A stretch of 64,000 nucleotides of DNA, from the NCBI RefSeq assembly GCF_000685275.1, contig NZ_ARYK01000003.1:124001-188000 (forward strand), in the 5' to 3' direction. A model generated the notes under the pieces. The model saw only the letters and a program-made list of their open reading frames with translations. It searched no databases and was not told where the DNA came from. The stretch is from Hyphomonas johnsonii MHS-2. GTDB taxonomy: Bacteria; Pseudomonadota; Alphaproteobacteria; Caulobacterales; Hyphomonadaceae. The position numbers and the translations under genes are program-made. Shown here piece after piece: positions 21,800-30,412 of this stretch. Each line of letters starts with the position of its first letter. Within the stretch, counting starts at the first letter, position 1.

Positions 21800-22834
21800 A
21801 TGAACAGTGACATGATGATCTATGCGATCGCTGGCCTCGCTTTCCTGGCGCTGGCCGGTATCGGCCTGGCGTTCACGGCAGGTGACAATGATGCGGCCAA
21901 GAAGCGGGCCAAGGCGATTGGCGCGGGAACATCGGTCAACGGCAAGGGACGCGGCGGCAAGGTTGTCGACGAGAACGTCAAGCGCCGGGCGAAGACGCAG
22001 GAAATGCTCGACAACCTGCGCAAGCATGACAAGGAACGCCGCAAGTCCATCGCGCCGCGCGACATCTCTTCCAAGCTGTCCCAGGCCGGCCTTGACCTGC
22101 CGGTCTCTGTGTTCTGGATCGGGTCGGCTGTTCTCGGTGTTGCCTGTGCCGTGCTCGTCTACATGTCCGGGGCCGACGGCCTTGTCATCAGCGGCATCTC
22201 GCTGAAAAGCAAGCCGGTCTTGATTGCGGGTGGGTTCATTGCAGGCAGTCTCGGCCTGCCGCGGTTCGTGCTGGGATTCCTGACGGCCGGTCGCCACAAG
22301 AAGCTGATCAACCAGTTTGCCGACGGCCTCGACATCATCGTGCGTGGTGTGAAGTCCGGCCTGCCGCTCAACGAATGTATCCGCATCATCGCCAAGGAAA
22401 GCCCCGACCCGCTGCGCTCGGAATTCAAGTCACTGGCCGACAACCTGTCCATGGGCGCCGGGCTCGACCGGTCGCTGAACGCGCTCTACAAGCGCATGCC
22501 GCTGCAGGAAGTGAACTTCTTCGTCATCGTGTTGATGATCCAGTCCAAGGCAGGGGGCAACCTGTCGGAAGCCCTGGGCAACCTGTCCATCGTCATCCGC
22601 TCGCGCAAGATGATGCGGGAAAAGGTGAAGGCGCTGTCGTCCGAGGCCAAGGCATCAGCCATGATCATCGGCAGCCTGCCGTTCGCGGTGGCGGTCATGG
22701 TCTTCCTCACCACGCCTGAATACATCATGCAGCTGTTCACGACCGAAACCGGTCACGTGATCCTGGCAATGGCTTTCGGCCTGATGGCGACGGGTATCAT
22801 GACGATGCGCAAAATGATCAACTTCGACATGTAG
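21800..22834 (+). CDS. tadB: TadB inner-membrane platform protein
   Basis: 344-residue type II secretion F-family membrane protein with N-terminal and C-terminal hydrophobic helices around a cytoplasmic GspF-type domain (DGLDIIVRGVKSGLPLNE). TadB and TadC form the platform on which the CpaF ATPase works. Confidence 0.93.
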   Translation: MNSDMMIYAIAGLAFLALAGIGLAFTAGDNDAAKKRAKAIGAGTSVNGKGRGGKVVDENVKRRAKTQEMLDNLRKHDKERRKSIAPRDISSKLSQAGLDLPVSVFWIGSAVLGVACAVLVYMSGADGLVISGISLKSKPVLIAGGFIAGSLGLPRFVLGFLTAGRHKKLINQFADGLDIIVRGVKSGLPLNECIRIIAKESPDPLRSEFKSLADNLSMGAGLDRSLNALYKRMPLQEVNFFVIVLMIQSKAGGNLSEALGNLSIVIRSRKMMREKVKALSSEAKASAMIIGSLPFAVAVMVFLTTPEYIMQLFTTETGHVILAMAFGLMATGIMTMRKMINFDM

Positions 22835-22845
22835 GGTGACGGACG

Positions 22846-23877
22846 ATGTATGACTTTCTTCTCTCCTTCTCCCGTCCGGATACGCTGGCGGCCTATCTCG
22901 TGGCGGGCGCCGTGTTCGGCACCTTTGTCACCGTGTTCCTGCCCTATCTCAAAGGCGACAAGCTGGAGACACGCCTGAAGGCGGTGTCGAACCAGCGCGA
23001 AAAGCTCCGCAAGCAGAGCCGCGCAACGCTCGAAAACAAGGGCCTGCGCCGCGAAGACAAGAGCATGATGGGCAACATCTCGTCCAAGCTCAATCTCGCC
23101 AAGGCGCTTGAGGATCCGAACGTTGTCAAGCTGCTGAACCAGGCTGGCCTGCGCGGGCCGGGGCCGATTTCGGCGTTCTATTTCGCCCGGATGGCGCTGC
23201 CATTCGTCGGCCTGGTGCTGACCTTCGTCTATATCTTCTTCGTCAATGATCACGGCTTCAACCCGGTCATGAAATACGGCTCGCTCGCCTTCGGGGCCGC
23301 TGCCGGCTTCTATGCGCCGAACATGTACGTGTCGAACCTCGCCGCCAAGCGCCAGAAGTCGATCATGCGGGCGTTCCCGGACGCACTCGACATGCTGCTG
23401 ATCTGCGTCGAGGCCGGCATGTCGATCGAACTCGGCTTCAACAAGGTCAGCCAGGAGATCGGAACCGCGTCGCCGGAACTGGCCGAAGAGTTCGGCCTGA
23501 CGGTTGCGGAACTCTCCTACCTGCCGGATCGCCGGCAGGCCTATGACAATCTCGCCGGCCGCACCGGGCATGAAGGCGTCAAGGCCGTCTGCATGGCGCT
23601 GTCACAGGCTGAACGCTACGGTACGCCGCTGGGCAGCGCGCTGCGCGTGATGGCCAAGGAAAACCGCGAAATGCGCATGTCGGAAGCCGAGAAGAAAGCG
23701 GCCGCCCTGCCGGCCAAGCTGACCGTTCCGATGATCCTGTTCTTCCTTCCGGTCCTCTTCCTCGTCGTGCTCGGCCCTGCCTATATCCAGTACCAGTCGA
23801 TGCAGAAGGGCAATGAAGCCGCCCCGGCATTGAGCAGCGAAGCACCGCAGAAAATACGCAGCGGCCATCACGCCTGA
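22846..23877 (+). CDS. tadC: TadC inner-membrane platform protein
   Basis: 343-residue paralogue and partner of TadB with a GspF-type domain (FPDALDMLLICVEAGMSIE) between hydrophobic segments. It begins 11 bases after tadB and closes the plus-strand Tad operon, being followed by an intrinsic terminator. Confidence 0.93.
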   Translation: MYDFLLSFSRPDTLAAYLVAGAVFGTFVTVFLPYLKGDKLETRLKAVSNQREKLRKQSRATLENKGLRREDKSMMGNISSKLNLAKALEDPNVVKLLNQAGLRGPGPISAFYFARMALPFVGLVLTFVYIFFVNDHGFNPVMKYGSLAFGAAAGFYAPNMYVSNLAAKRQKSIMRAFPDALDMLLICVEAGMSIELGFNKVSQEIGTASPELAEEFGLTVAELSYLPDRRQAYDNLAGRTGHEGVKAVCMALSQAERYGTPLGSALRVMAKENREMRMSEAEKKAAALPAKLTVPMILFFLPVLFLVVLGPAYIQYQSMQKGNEAAPALSSEAPQKIRSGHHA

Positions 23878-23900
23878 CGCCAGCTGACCGACCCCGTGAC

Positions 23901-23936
23901 AAAGCCCGCCCGCCAATCGGCTGGCGGGCTTTTTCC
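23901..23936 (+). terminator. Intrinsic terminator of the tad operon
   Basis: Inverted repeat AAAGCCCGCC / GGCGGGCTTT with a 12-base loop followed by a T-run, 24 bases after the tadC stop. It would end the long cpa-tad transcript and insulate the dehydrogenase gene. Confidence 0.9.
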
Positions 23937-23988
23937 ATCTTTCCGTCAAGGGTTTCGTCCGGCTTCCTGACGCGCTACATCGCTGGCC

Positions 23989-25500
23989 ATGATACTCATC
24001 AGCACAACACATGAATTGCTGCGCGGCCTCGGCGTTGACGGCGCACGCCTGACCGGTGGCCGCCTGCAGGTCCACACGCCGCTGACCGGCGAATGCCTCG
24101 CCGAACTGCACACGACCAGCAAGGACGCCGCGACCGCGCAGATCGACCGCGCCGCGGCGGCGTTCCGTTCCTGGCGCACCGTGCCGGCGCCGAGGCGGGG
24201 CGAACTCGTCCGCCTGCTTGGCGAGGAATTGCGGCTGGCCAAGCCCGCGCTGGCGCGTCTCATCACCATCGAGGCCGGCAAGATACCGAGCGAAGGGGCA
24301 GGCGAAGTCCAGGAGATGATCGATATCTGCGATTTCGCGACCGGCCTGTCGCGGCAGTTGCACGGCCTGACGATTTCGAGTGAACGGCCCGGCCACCGGA
24401 TGATGGAGACCTGGCATCCGGCGGGTGTGGTCGGTGTGATTTCGGCGTTCAATTTCCCGGTGGCGGTCTGGGCGTGGAATGTCACGCTGGCCCTGGTGTG
24501 CGGTGACCCGGTGATCTGGAAGCCGTCGGAAAAGACGCCGCTGACGGCGCTCGCCTGCATGGCCATCCTGGACAAGGCGCTCGCGCGGTTCGGCGATGCG
24601 CCGGAGGGGCTTGCCGGCTGCCTGATTGGCGATGCCACCATTGGCGAAGTGCTGGTCGACCACACGGCGGTCGCGGTTGTGTCGGCGACAGGCTCGACGC
24701 GGATGGGGCGCGCTGTGGGGCCGAAGCTGGCCGGCCGTTTCGCGCGTGCGATCCTCGAGCTTGGCGGGAACAATGCCGCGATTGTCTGTCCGTCCGCCGA
24801 TCCGGACCTGGCGCTGCGCGGGGTGGCGTTTTCCGCAATGGGCACGGCCGGGCAGAGGTGCACCAGCCTGCGGCGCCTGTTCGTGCAGGAGTCCGTGCAT
24901 GACGCCTTCCTTGACAGGCTGGGCGCGGTCTACCGATCAGTGAAAGTCGGCAATCCGCTGGAGGATGACGTGCTGGTCGGGCCGCTGATCGACAAGGCCG
25001 CCTATGATGCGATGCAGGCGGCGCTGGCCGACGCCAGCGCACGCGGCGGCACGGTGACCGGTGGCGAGCGGATCCTGACCGGTGATGACGACGCCTATTA
25101 TGTCCGGCCCGCTCTGGTCGCCATGCCGCAGCAGGCCGGGCCTGTGCTGACCGAGACGTTCGCACCGATCCTCTACGTCATGCGCTACCAGACGCTGGAT
25201 GAAGCGATTGCGCTGCAAAATGCAGTCGGGGCAGGGCTGTCATCAGCGATCTTCACGACCGACCTGCGCGAAGCCGAACGGTTCCTGTCGGCGGCCGGAT
25301 CGGACTGCGGCATCGCCAACGTGAATATCGGCACGTCGGGCGCCGAGATCGGTGGCGCGTTCGGCGGCGAGAAGGAAACCGGCGGCGGGCGCGAGTCCGG
25401 TTCCGACGCGTGGAAGGCCTATATGCGCCGGGCAACCAACACGGTGAATTATTCCAGCGAGCTGCCACTGGCGCAGGGCGTCAGTTTCGACATCGACTGA
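23989..25500 (+). CDS. ALDH7-type aldehyde dehydrogenase (probable aminoadipate-semialdehyde / P6C dehydrogenase)
   Basis: 503-residue NAD(P)-dependent aldehyde dehydrogenase. General-base Glu257 lies in ELGGNN and catalytic Cys291 in GQRCTS. The C-terminal stretch NIGTSGAEIGGAFGGEKETG is characteristic of the ALDH7 group (alpha-aminoadipic semialdehyde/piperideine-6-carboxylate dehydrogenases in lysine breakdown). The exact substrate is inferred from the subgroup. The upstream region is short with no clear ribosome-binding site. It sits alone between the tad operon and tadD with no other lysine-degradation gene nearby. Confidence 0.82.
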   Translation: MILISTTHELLRGLGVDGARLTGGRLQVHTPLTGECLAELHTTSKDAATAQIDRAAAAFRSWRTVPAPRRGELVRLLGEELRLAKPALARLITIEAGKIPSEGAGEVQEMIDICDFATGLSRQLHGLTISSERPGHRMMETWHPAGVVGVISAFNFPVAVWAWNVTLALVCGDPVIWKPSEKTPLTALACMAILDKALARFGDAPEGLAGCLIGDATIGEVLVDHTAVAVVSATGSTRMGRAVGPKLAGRFARAILELGGNNAAIVCPSADPDLALRGVAFSAMGTAGQRCTSLRRLFVQESVHDAFLDRLGAVYRSVKVGNPLEDDVLVGPLIDKAAYDAMQAALADASARGGTVTGGERILTGDDDAYYVRPALVAMPQQAGPVLTETFAPILYVMRYQTLDEAIALQNAVGAGLSSAIFTTDLREAERFLSAAGSDCGIANVNIGTSGAEIGGAFGGEKETGGGRESGSDAWKAYMRRATNTVNYSSELPLAQGVSFDID

Positions 25501-25504
25501 ACGC

Positions 25505-26476
25505 CTAGTAGGTCGACTTGCGCAGGCGCAGGCCGGTCCCTGACGTTTCTTCCTGTGGCGCGCCGGTCAGCCCGATCGGTTCATCGCTGACCGCAACTGT
25601 GGCTGCGGCGACAGGCGCATCTTCGGGCGGTGTCGCGGGCTGGGTGAGGGCCGGCTGCGGCGGCAGTTCACCGACTTGCGCGCGCGCGGCGAGGGCTTCC
25701 CATGTCCGGTTCGGCTGGACCATTTCGCGGAGCAATTCGACATTCTGCTCGACAATGCCTTGCGGCGCTCCGGGCCCGCTGGCGGATTTCATCTCGTCAT
25801 ACTTGCCCTGCAGGCCAAGGACGAGTGCGAGGTTCTCGCGCACCTGCGTTGTGGCGTCCGGCTGGTCGCTGGCGAGTCTCAGCTTTGCCTCGGCGCCAGC
25901 AAGGTCGCCGGACAGGGCGAGCGAGAGGCCGTAATTTGCCAGCGTGCTGGTGCGGGCAGGGTCGATGGCGAGGGCATGGTCATAGGCATCCTGCGCTTCG
26001 ACGTGGCGATCCAGCCTGTCGAGCGCGGTCCCGAGGCCGGCCCAGGCGTCTGCGCGCGTCGGCTCCAGCCTGGTAACCTGGAAATAGGCCTGCGCGGCGG
26101 CGGCGTAGTCCTGCTCGGTCGACAGGGCGCGGGCGATCAGCAGCAACAGTTCAGGCTCGTTCGGGTGGACGACCATGACCTGGGACAGGACATCAATGGC
26201 GCGCTTGTCGCTGCCGATGTCGCGCAGGGCATTCGCGAATGCGAGGGCGGTGGCCAGGTTTTCCGGGTTCTTGGCGTGTTCCTTGGCCCAGAAATTGGCC
26301 TTGGTGAGGGGATCGGCGCGGTTTGCCGCCTCGACTTCCTCGGGCGGCGCGGGCTTGGTGGCTTCCGCCATGGCAAGTTGCAATTCTTCTTCCGGCGTCG
26401 GCTTGCTCGCGCAGGACGCCAGAGTCACCGAAATGGCGAGCGCGAGGGCCGCCAGTGACGTTTTGGCTCTGGACAT
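25505..26476 (-). CDS. tadD: TadD-like TPR lipoprotein
   Basis: 323-residue lipoprotein with lipobox LASC (Cys about 22) followed by several tetratricopeptide repeats (roughly residues 65-220) and a proline/alanine-rich tail. Size, lipobox and TPR content match TadD, a periplasmic Tad component. Proximity to the pilus operon supports this, but it is on the opposite strand and separated by the dehydrogenase gene. A general TPR lipoprotein is the alternative. Confidence 0.72.
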   Translation of the reverse strand: MSRAKTSLAALALAISVTLASCASKPTPEEELQLAMAEATKPAPPEEVEAANRADPLTKANFWAKEHAKNPENLATALAFANALRDIGSDKRAIDVLSQVMVVHPNEPELLLLIARALSTEQDYAAAAQAYFQVTRLEPTRADAWAGLGTALDRLDRHVEAQDAYDHALAIDPARTSTLANYGLSLALSGDLAGAEAKLRLASDQPDATTQVRENLALVLGLQGKYDEMKSASGPGAPQGIVEQNVELLREMVQPNRTWEALAARAQVGELPPQPALTQPATPPEDAPVAAATVAVSDEPIGLTGAPQEETSGTGLRLRKSTY

Positions 26477-26519
26477 GGGCAGGCTCCAAGTATGTATCAG
26501 GGACTATCTGGCCTGAGTC

Positions 26520-26571
26520 TGACCCGGTCGGGTCAAGGTTCGGTTAACAAAACGGCCCGCCCGATTAACAA
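26520..26571. promoter_or_regulatory. Palindrome and paired TTAACAA repeats between tadD and aminopeptidase
   Basis: The divergent gap contains a perfect palindrome TGACCCG-GT-CGGGTCA (26520-26535) and two direct repeats TTAACAA starting at 26544 and 26565, exactly 21 bases apart. This looks like a regulator-binding region for tadD or the aminopeptidase gene; the regulator is unknown. Confidence 0.4.
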
Positions 26572-26592
26572 TCTGCCCGGAGAGGCACCCGA

Positions 26593-27957
26593 ATGCACAA
26601 GAGTTTCACCCCCAGCGCCGCATCGCCGGCCGAGATCCACCTGTACACGGCGCAGGAATTCGAAGGATTGACGGCCGATCCGTTCAAGGGGGCCCGGGCC
26701 ATTGCGGCCGGGCAGGCCTTCGTGGCGAGCGCCGGGCAGGCCGTCCTGGTTTCCGGCGAAGACGGCGCGCTGGCGCATATCCTGTTCGGCCTTGGCAATG
26801 GCAGGGATGCGCTCGGCGTTGCAGCGCTGGCAGCGCGGTTGCCGGAGGGCGACTATACGATTGCCCGGCCGAGTGGTCTCGGCTTTGCCGACATTGCCGC
26901 TGGATGGGCCGACGGGGCCTACCGGTTCGACCGCTATCTCAAGGAGCAGGCCGCGCCGCCCCGGCTGGTCATCCCGGCCGGTGAAGACGGCGAGGCCCTG
27001 TCGCGCGAGGCGGACGCGATTGCGCACCTGCGCGACCTCGTCAACACACCCGCCAGCGACATGGGGCCACCCGCGCTGGAGGCGGAGGTCGCTGCGATGG
27101 CTGACCGGTTCGGCGCCCGCCTCACGGTGGTGACCGGTGACGCCCTGCTGGCAGAAAACTATCCGATGGTGCACGCGGTCGGGAAGGCAGCGACCTTCGC
27201 CCCGCGCTTCCTGGAACTCGAATGGGGCGATGCGGCCCATCCGGAGCTGGCCCTGGTCGGCAAGGGCGTGACGTTCGATTCCGGCGGCCTGAACATCAAG
27301 GGTGGCGACGGCATGCGGATCATGAAGAAGGACATGGGCGGCGCCGCGCACGCAATCGCGATGGCGGAACTGATCATGGGTGCGGGCCTGAAGGTTCACC
27401 TCAAGCTGTATGTCCCGGCGGTCGAGAACGCGATTGCGGGCAATGCCTTCCGGCCGGGCGACATCCTGTCCAGCCGCAAGGGCCTGACGGTCGAGATCGA
27501 CAATACGGACGCCGAGGGGCGGCTGATCCTGGCCGATGCGCTGGCGCGGGCGAGCGAAGGCGATCCCGACCTGCTGCTGGACTTCGCGACGCTGACCGGT
27601 GCCGCGCGGGTGGCGCTGGGACCGGATCTTGCGCCGCTCTATACCGATGACGAGGCGCTGGCGGAGGCGGTGCTGGCCGGCTCAAAAACGAGTGGTGACC
27701 CGGTATGGCGCATGCCGCTCTGGGATCCCTACCTTGCCGACCTCAAGAGCCCGATTGCCGATCTGGTCAATTCCGGGGGCCGGTTCGCCGGATCAATCAC
27801 GGCGGCGCTGTTCCTGAAACAGTTCGTGTCGGCCCGGAGCTGGGCGCACTTCGACGTCTGGGCCTGGCGCAAGGGCAAGTATGGCCGTCCCGAAGGCGGC
27901 GCGGCCTGTGGCCTGCGTGCAGTCTGGGCGATGCTGCAGACGCGCTATTCCGGCTGA
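26593..27957 (+). CDS. Leucyl aminopeptidase family M17
   Basis: 454-residue cytoplasmic metallo-aminopeptidase. The C-terminal catalytic domain shows the metal ligands Lys224 and Asp229 (GKGVTFDSGG) and the M17 signature NTDAEGRL at 304-311. It removes N-terminal residues from peptides using two metal ions. ATG at 26593 behind GGAGAGG. The 3' end overlaps the convergent TPR gene by 13 bases. Confidence 0.94.
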   Translation: MHKSFTPSAASPAEIHLYTAQEFEGLTADPFKGARAIAAGQAFVASAGQAVLVSGEDGALAHILFGLGNGRDALGVAALAARLPEGDYTIARPSGLGFADIAAGWADGAYRFDRYLKEQAAPPRLVIPAGEDGEALSREADAIAHLRDLVNTPASDMGPPALEAEVAAMADRFGARLTVVTGDALLAENYPMVHAVGKAATFAPRFLELEWGDAAHPELALVGKGVTFDSGGLNIKGGDGMRIMKKDMGGAAHAIAMAELIMGAGLKVHLKLYVPAVENAIAGNAFRPGDILSSRKGLTVEIDNTDAEGRLILADALARASEGDPDLLLDFATLTGAARVALGPDLAPLYTDDEALAEAVLAGSKTSGDPVWRMPLWDPYLADLKSPIADLVNSGGRFAGSITAALFLKQFVSARSWAHFDVWAWRKGKYGRPEGGAACGLRAVWAMLQTRYSG

Positions 27958-28619
27958 GGCGGGATCTGGCGGACTTCCGACAGGCGGATCGCTTCACGCA
28001 CGCGGCCACGCAGGACCAGCGTGTCGATATTGGCCGGCTCGGCGGCGAGGGAGGCCTTCACGTCGCTGAGGGCAAGGTCGAGCTCGCCGGTATTGAGCAG
28101 GGCCTCGGCGCGCAGCTGGTGGGCTGCGGGGTGGCCGGGCGACAGTTCGAGGGCCGCATCGAGATCGGCCTTGGCCCGTTCCCAGTCTTCCAGCATCAGG
28201 CGGGCGCTGGCCCGGTCGATCAGCAGGTCCGGGTCGTCAGGCTGGATCTTCAGCGCATTGGTCAGGGTGACGACAGCCGCTTCGGGCGCGCCGGCGACCA
28301 GCCAGGCATTGCCGGCCTGGGTGAGATAGAGGGCCCGTTGCTGCAGCGTGCCGCCGTCGGACGCATTGGCCAGTTCTTCAAGCCGCGCTGCGCCTTCAGC
28401 CTCCTGCCCGAGGGCGATCAGGGCGAGGGCGACGCATTGGCGTGAGCCGGGCCGGTTGCCCTCGAAATTCCAGGCCAGGGCGTCTTCATAGGCTTCTTCG
28501 GGATCTTCATCGATGCGGGCGATGCAGGCTTCGAGATGATCGGCTTCGCGGGCGGCGAATTCGGCACTGGCGCTTTGCAGCAAGGCGTAGGACGCCGCTG
28601 CGAGGGCAAGGATAGACAT
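27945..28619 (-). CDS. TPR-repeat protein, probably exported
   Basis: 224 residues with a hydrophobic, signal-like N terminus (ILALAAASYALL) and tetratricopeptide repeats from about residue 95 to 205. No catalytic motif is seen. TPRs mediate protein contacts, so a scaffold role is all that can be said. It is convergent with and overlaps the aminopeptidase gene. Confidence 0.75.
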   Translation of the reverse strand: MSILALAAASYALLQSASAEFAAREADHLEACIARIDEDPEEAYEDALAWNFEGNRPGSRQCVALALIALGQEAEGAARLEELANASDGGTLQQRALYLTQAGNAWLVAGAPEAAVVTLTNALKIQPDDPDLLIDRASARLMLEDWERAKADLDAALELSPGHPAAHQLRAEALLNTGELDLALSDVKASLAAEPANIDTLVLRGRVREAIRLSEVRQIPPQPE

Positions 28620-28680
28620 GGAAATTCAACTCCCGAACCTGTAGGCGTTCCAATAGTCACAAGTGGGAGACCGGTTGCAA

Positions 28681-29535
28681 ATGACAGTTCCGCCATCTCT
28701 GCTTTTTGTTTTCGGCATGGGCTATTCCGCCCGCAGGCTGGCCACGCGGCTGGTGCCGGACGGGTGGCAGGTCGTGGGAACGACCCGGCGCAGCACCGGC
28801 AACCTCGGGGCGGGGGTGGAGGCCGTGCAGTGGGGCGGCGAGGCGGTGGTGGAGCCGCCATCCGGCGCCCACTGGCTGGTAACCGTCCCGCCGGACGCAG
28901 GCGGATGCCCCGCCGCCCGCGCAGCGGGGGCATCCGCGCAGGCGGCCGCGTCCGTCACCTACCTGTCGACGACCGGGGTGTATGGCGACCTTGGTGGCGG
29001 CTGGGCGATGGAGTGGAGCCCGGTCAATCCGGTGTCCGATCGGGCGAAGGCAAGGCAGCTGGCCGAGCGGCAATGGCTGGAGGCGACCGACGGGCGCGCG
29101 CGGCTGGTGCGCCTGCCGGGTATTTACGGGCCGGGCCGGTCACCCTTTGCGCGGCTGCGGGAGGGAACCGCGACCCGGGTGGTGAAGCCGGGCCAGGTGT
29201 TCAGCCGGGTTCATGTCGACGATATCGCCAGTGGCCTCGTGGCGCTGATGGCCAGGCCTGACGCACACGGCGTGTTCCATCTCTGCGATGATGAACCGGC
29301 GCCGCCACAGGACGTGACGGCCTTCGCCGCCGAATTGCTGGGCGTTACCCCGCCGCCGGAAACCGATTTCGGGACAGCGGACCTCAGCCCGATGGCACGC
29401 AGCTTCTATGCCGAATGCAAGCGGGTCTCCAACGCGCGGACCAAGGCGGCGCTGGGCTGGCGGCCGGAATTTCCGACCTACCGGGACGGCCTGAGAGCCG
29501 TGCTGGCTGAGGAAAGCCAGGCCGCCGCGATCTGA
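28681..29535 (+). CDS. NAD(P)-binding epimerase/dehydratase-like protein (YeeZ-like)
   Basis: 284 residues of an extended-SDR Rossmann fold. The N-terminal FGMGYSARRLA is the dinucleotide-binding turn, YLSTTGVYGD is the strand carrying the tyrosine, and LVRLPGIYGPGRSP is the substrate loop. The canonical YxxxK is not clear, so catalysis is uncertain. I prefer ATG 28681 (GGGAG upstream) over a GTG six codons earlier. It is divergent from the TPR gene. Confidence 0.78.
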   Translation: MTVPPSLLFVFGMGYSARRLATRLVPDGWQVVGTTRRSTGNLGAGVEAVQWGGEAVVEPPSGAHWLVTVPPDAGGCPAARAAGASAQAAASVTYLSTTGVYGDLGGGWAMEWSPVNPVSDRAKARQLAERQWLEATDGRARLVRLPGIYGPGRSPFARLREGTATRVVKPGQVFSRVHVDDIASGLVALMARPDAHGVFHLCDDEPAPPQDVTAFAAELLGVTPPPETDFGTADLSPMARSFYAECKRVSNARTKAALGWRPEFPTYRDGLRAVLAEESQAAAI

Positions 29536-29565
29536 GACGGCCTGGGGGAGCGGGCCCTGGCGCGT

Positions 29566-30123
29566 TCAGCGCGGAGGCCGGCGGCCGTCGCCCCGGCCTT
29601 CACCGCCACCCGAGGCCCTGCCGCTGCCCTGGGACTGGGCACGCGCCGGGGCGTCGATCAGCATCTCGGCCCGGGTGAGCCGGAGGTCATGGTCCCTGTC
29701 GAGCTGGGCGAACTCACTGGTGAGGCGGTTGCGGAACTCGACTTCGGACACCTGCCCGTCAAAGTTGGCGTCGAAGGCAATATGGTTGGGAAGGGCGTCG
29801 GCATCGCCCAGCGCGTAGACGGACCATTCGGCGAGCGAAAGGGCCGAGACGCCTGAACGGCCCCGGACATTGAAGCCTTTCCAGTCCTGCGCGATTCCGA
29901 GGGCCAGCTCGGCCTCGTCGATGACATGGTTCTGGTCCCGGTCCATGCCGGCAAAAAGCAGGGCAACGGGGCGGGCAATCTTGCCGCCCTGGACGCTGGC
30001 ACCTGCGGTGCGAGGAGGGGTGCCATCGCGGGGCGGCTGGCGAGAGGACGCGCAGCCTGTGACGAGGACCAGGGTGGCAAGGCATGCGCCTGCTGCCACG
30101 AAGCGGGAGTGGGGGAGAGTCAT
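29566..30123 (-). CDS. EF-hand calcium-binding lipoprotein
   Basis: 185-residue lipoprotein with lipobox VTGC (Cys about 23). Three EF-hand loops are visible: DRDQNHVIDEAE, DANFDGQVSEVE and DRDHDLRLTRAE, with acidic residues at the calcium-coordinating positions. The C terminus is rich in Gly, Arg and Ser. It is probably a periplasmic calcium sensor or buffer of unknown partner. A TTG six codons upstream is an alternative start. Confidence 0.82.
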   Translation of the reverse strand: MTLPHSRFVAAGACLATLVLVTGCASSRQPPRDGTPPRTAGASVQGGKIARPVALLFAGMDRDQNHVIDEAELALGIAQDWKGFNVRGRSGVSALSLAEWSVYALGDADALPNHIAFDANFDGQVSEVEFRNRLTSEFAQLDRDHDLRLTRAEMLIDAPARAQSQGSGRASGGGEGRGDGRRPPR

Positions 30124-30412
30124 TGCGGAATAGCCCTTCAAGCCTGTTTATGTCCGGCTTGAACGTGCGCGAGCGAATGATCCGTCGGCCGCTAACCGAC
30201 TTGTAATGGAAAAGGTCTCGCCGGGCGGAACAAGCGCGCCGGTTGCGTGATCAATCGCGCGACTTCTGCCGTGGGCTGACCGGTCTGGCGGCGAGAAATC
30301 GCCGGAACGCGATTTTGGCGCCCCGGGCGCGCGGAAGTGTGCTATAGGCGCCGGATCAAAGATCGGGAGCTGCACCCGACCGGTGCCGGTCCCGCAAAAA
30401 AAGGGGACGGAA

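Noticed and set aside
30343-30412. Possible riboswitch ahead of the TPR lipoprotein
   Set aside because: G/C-rich short stems are present, but no conserved core of a known riboswitch class could be matched.
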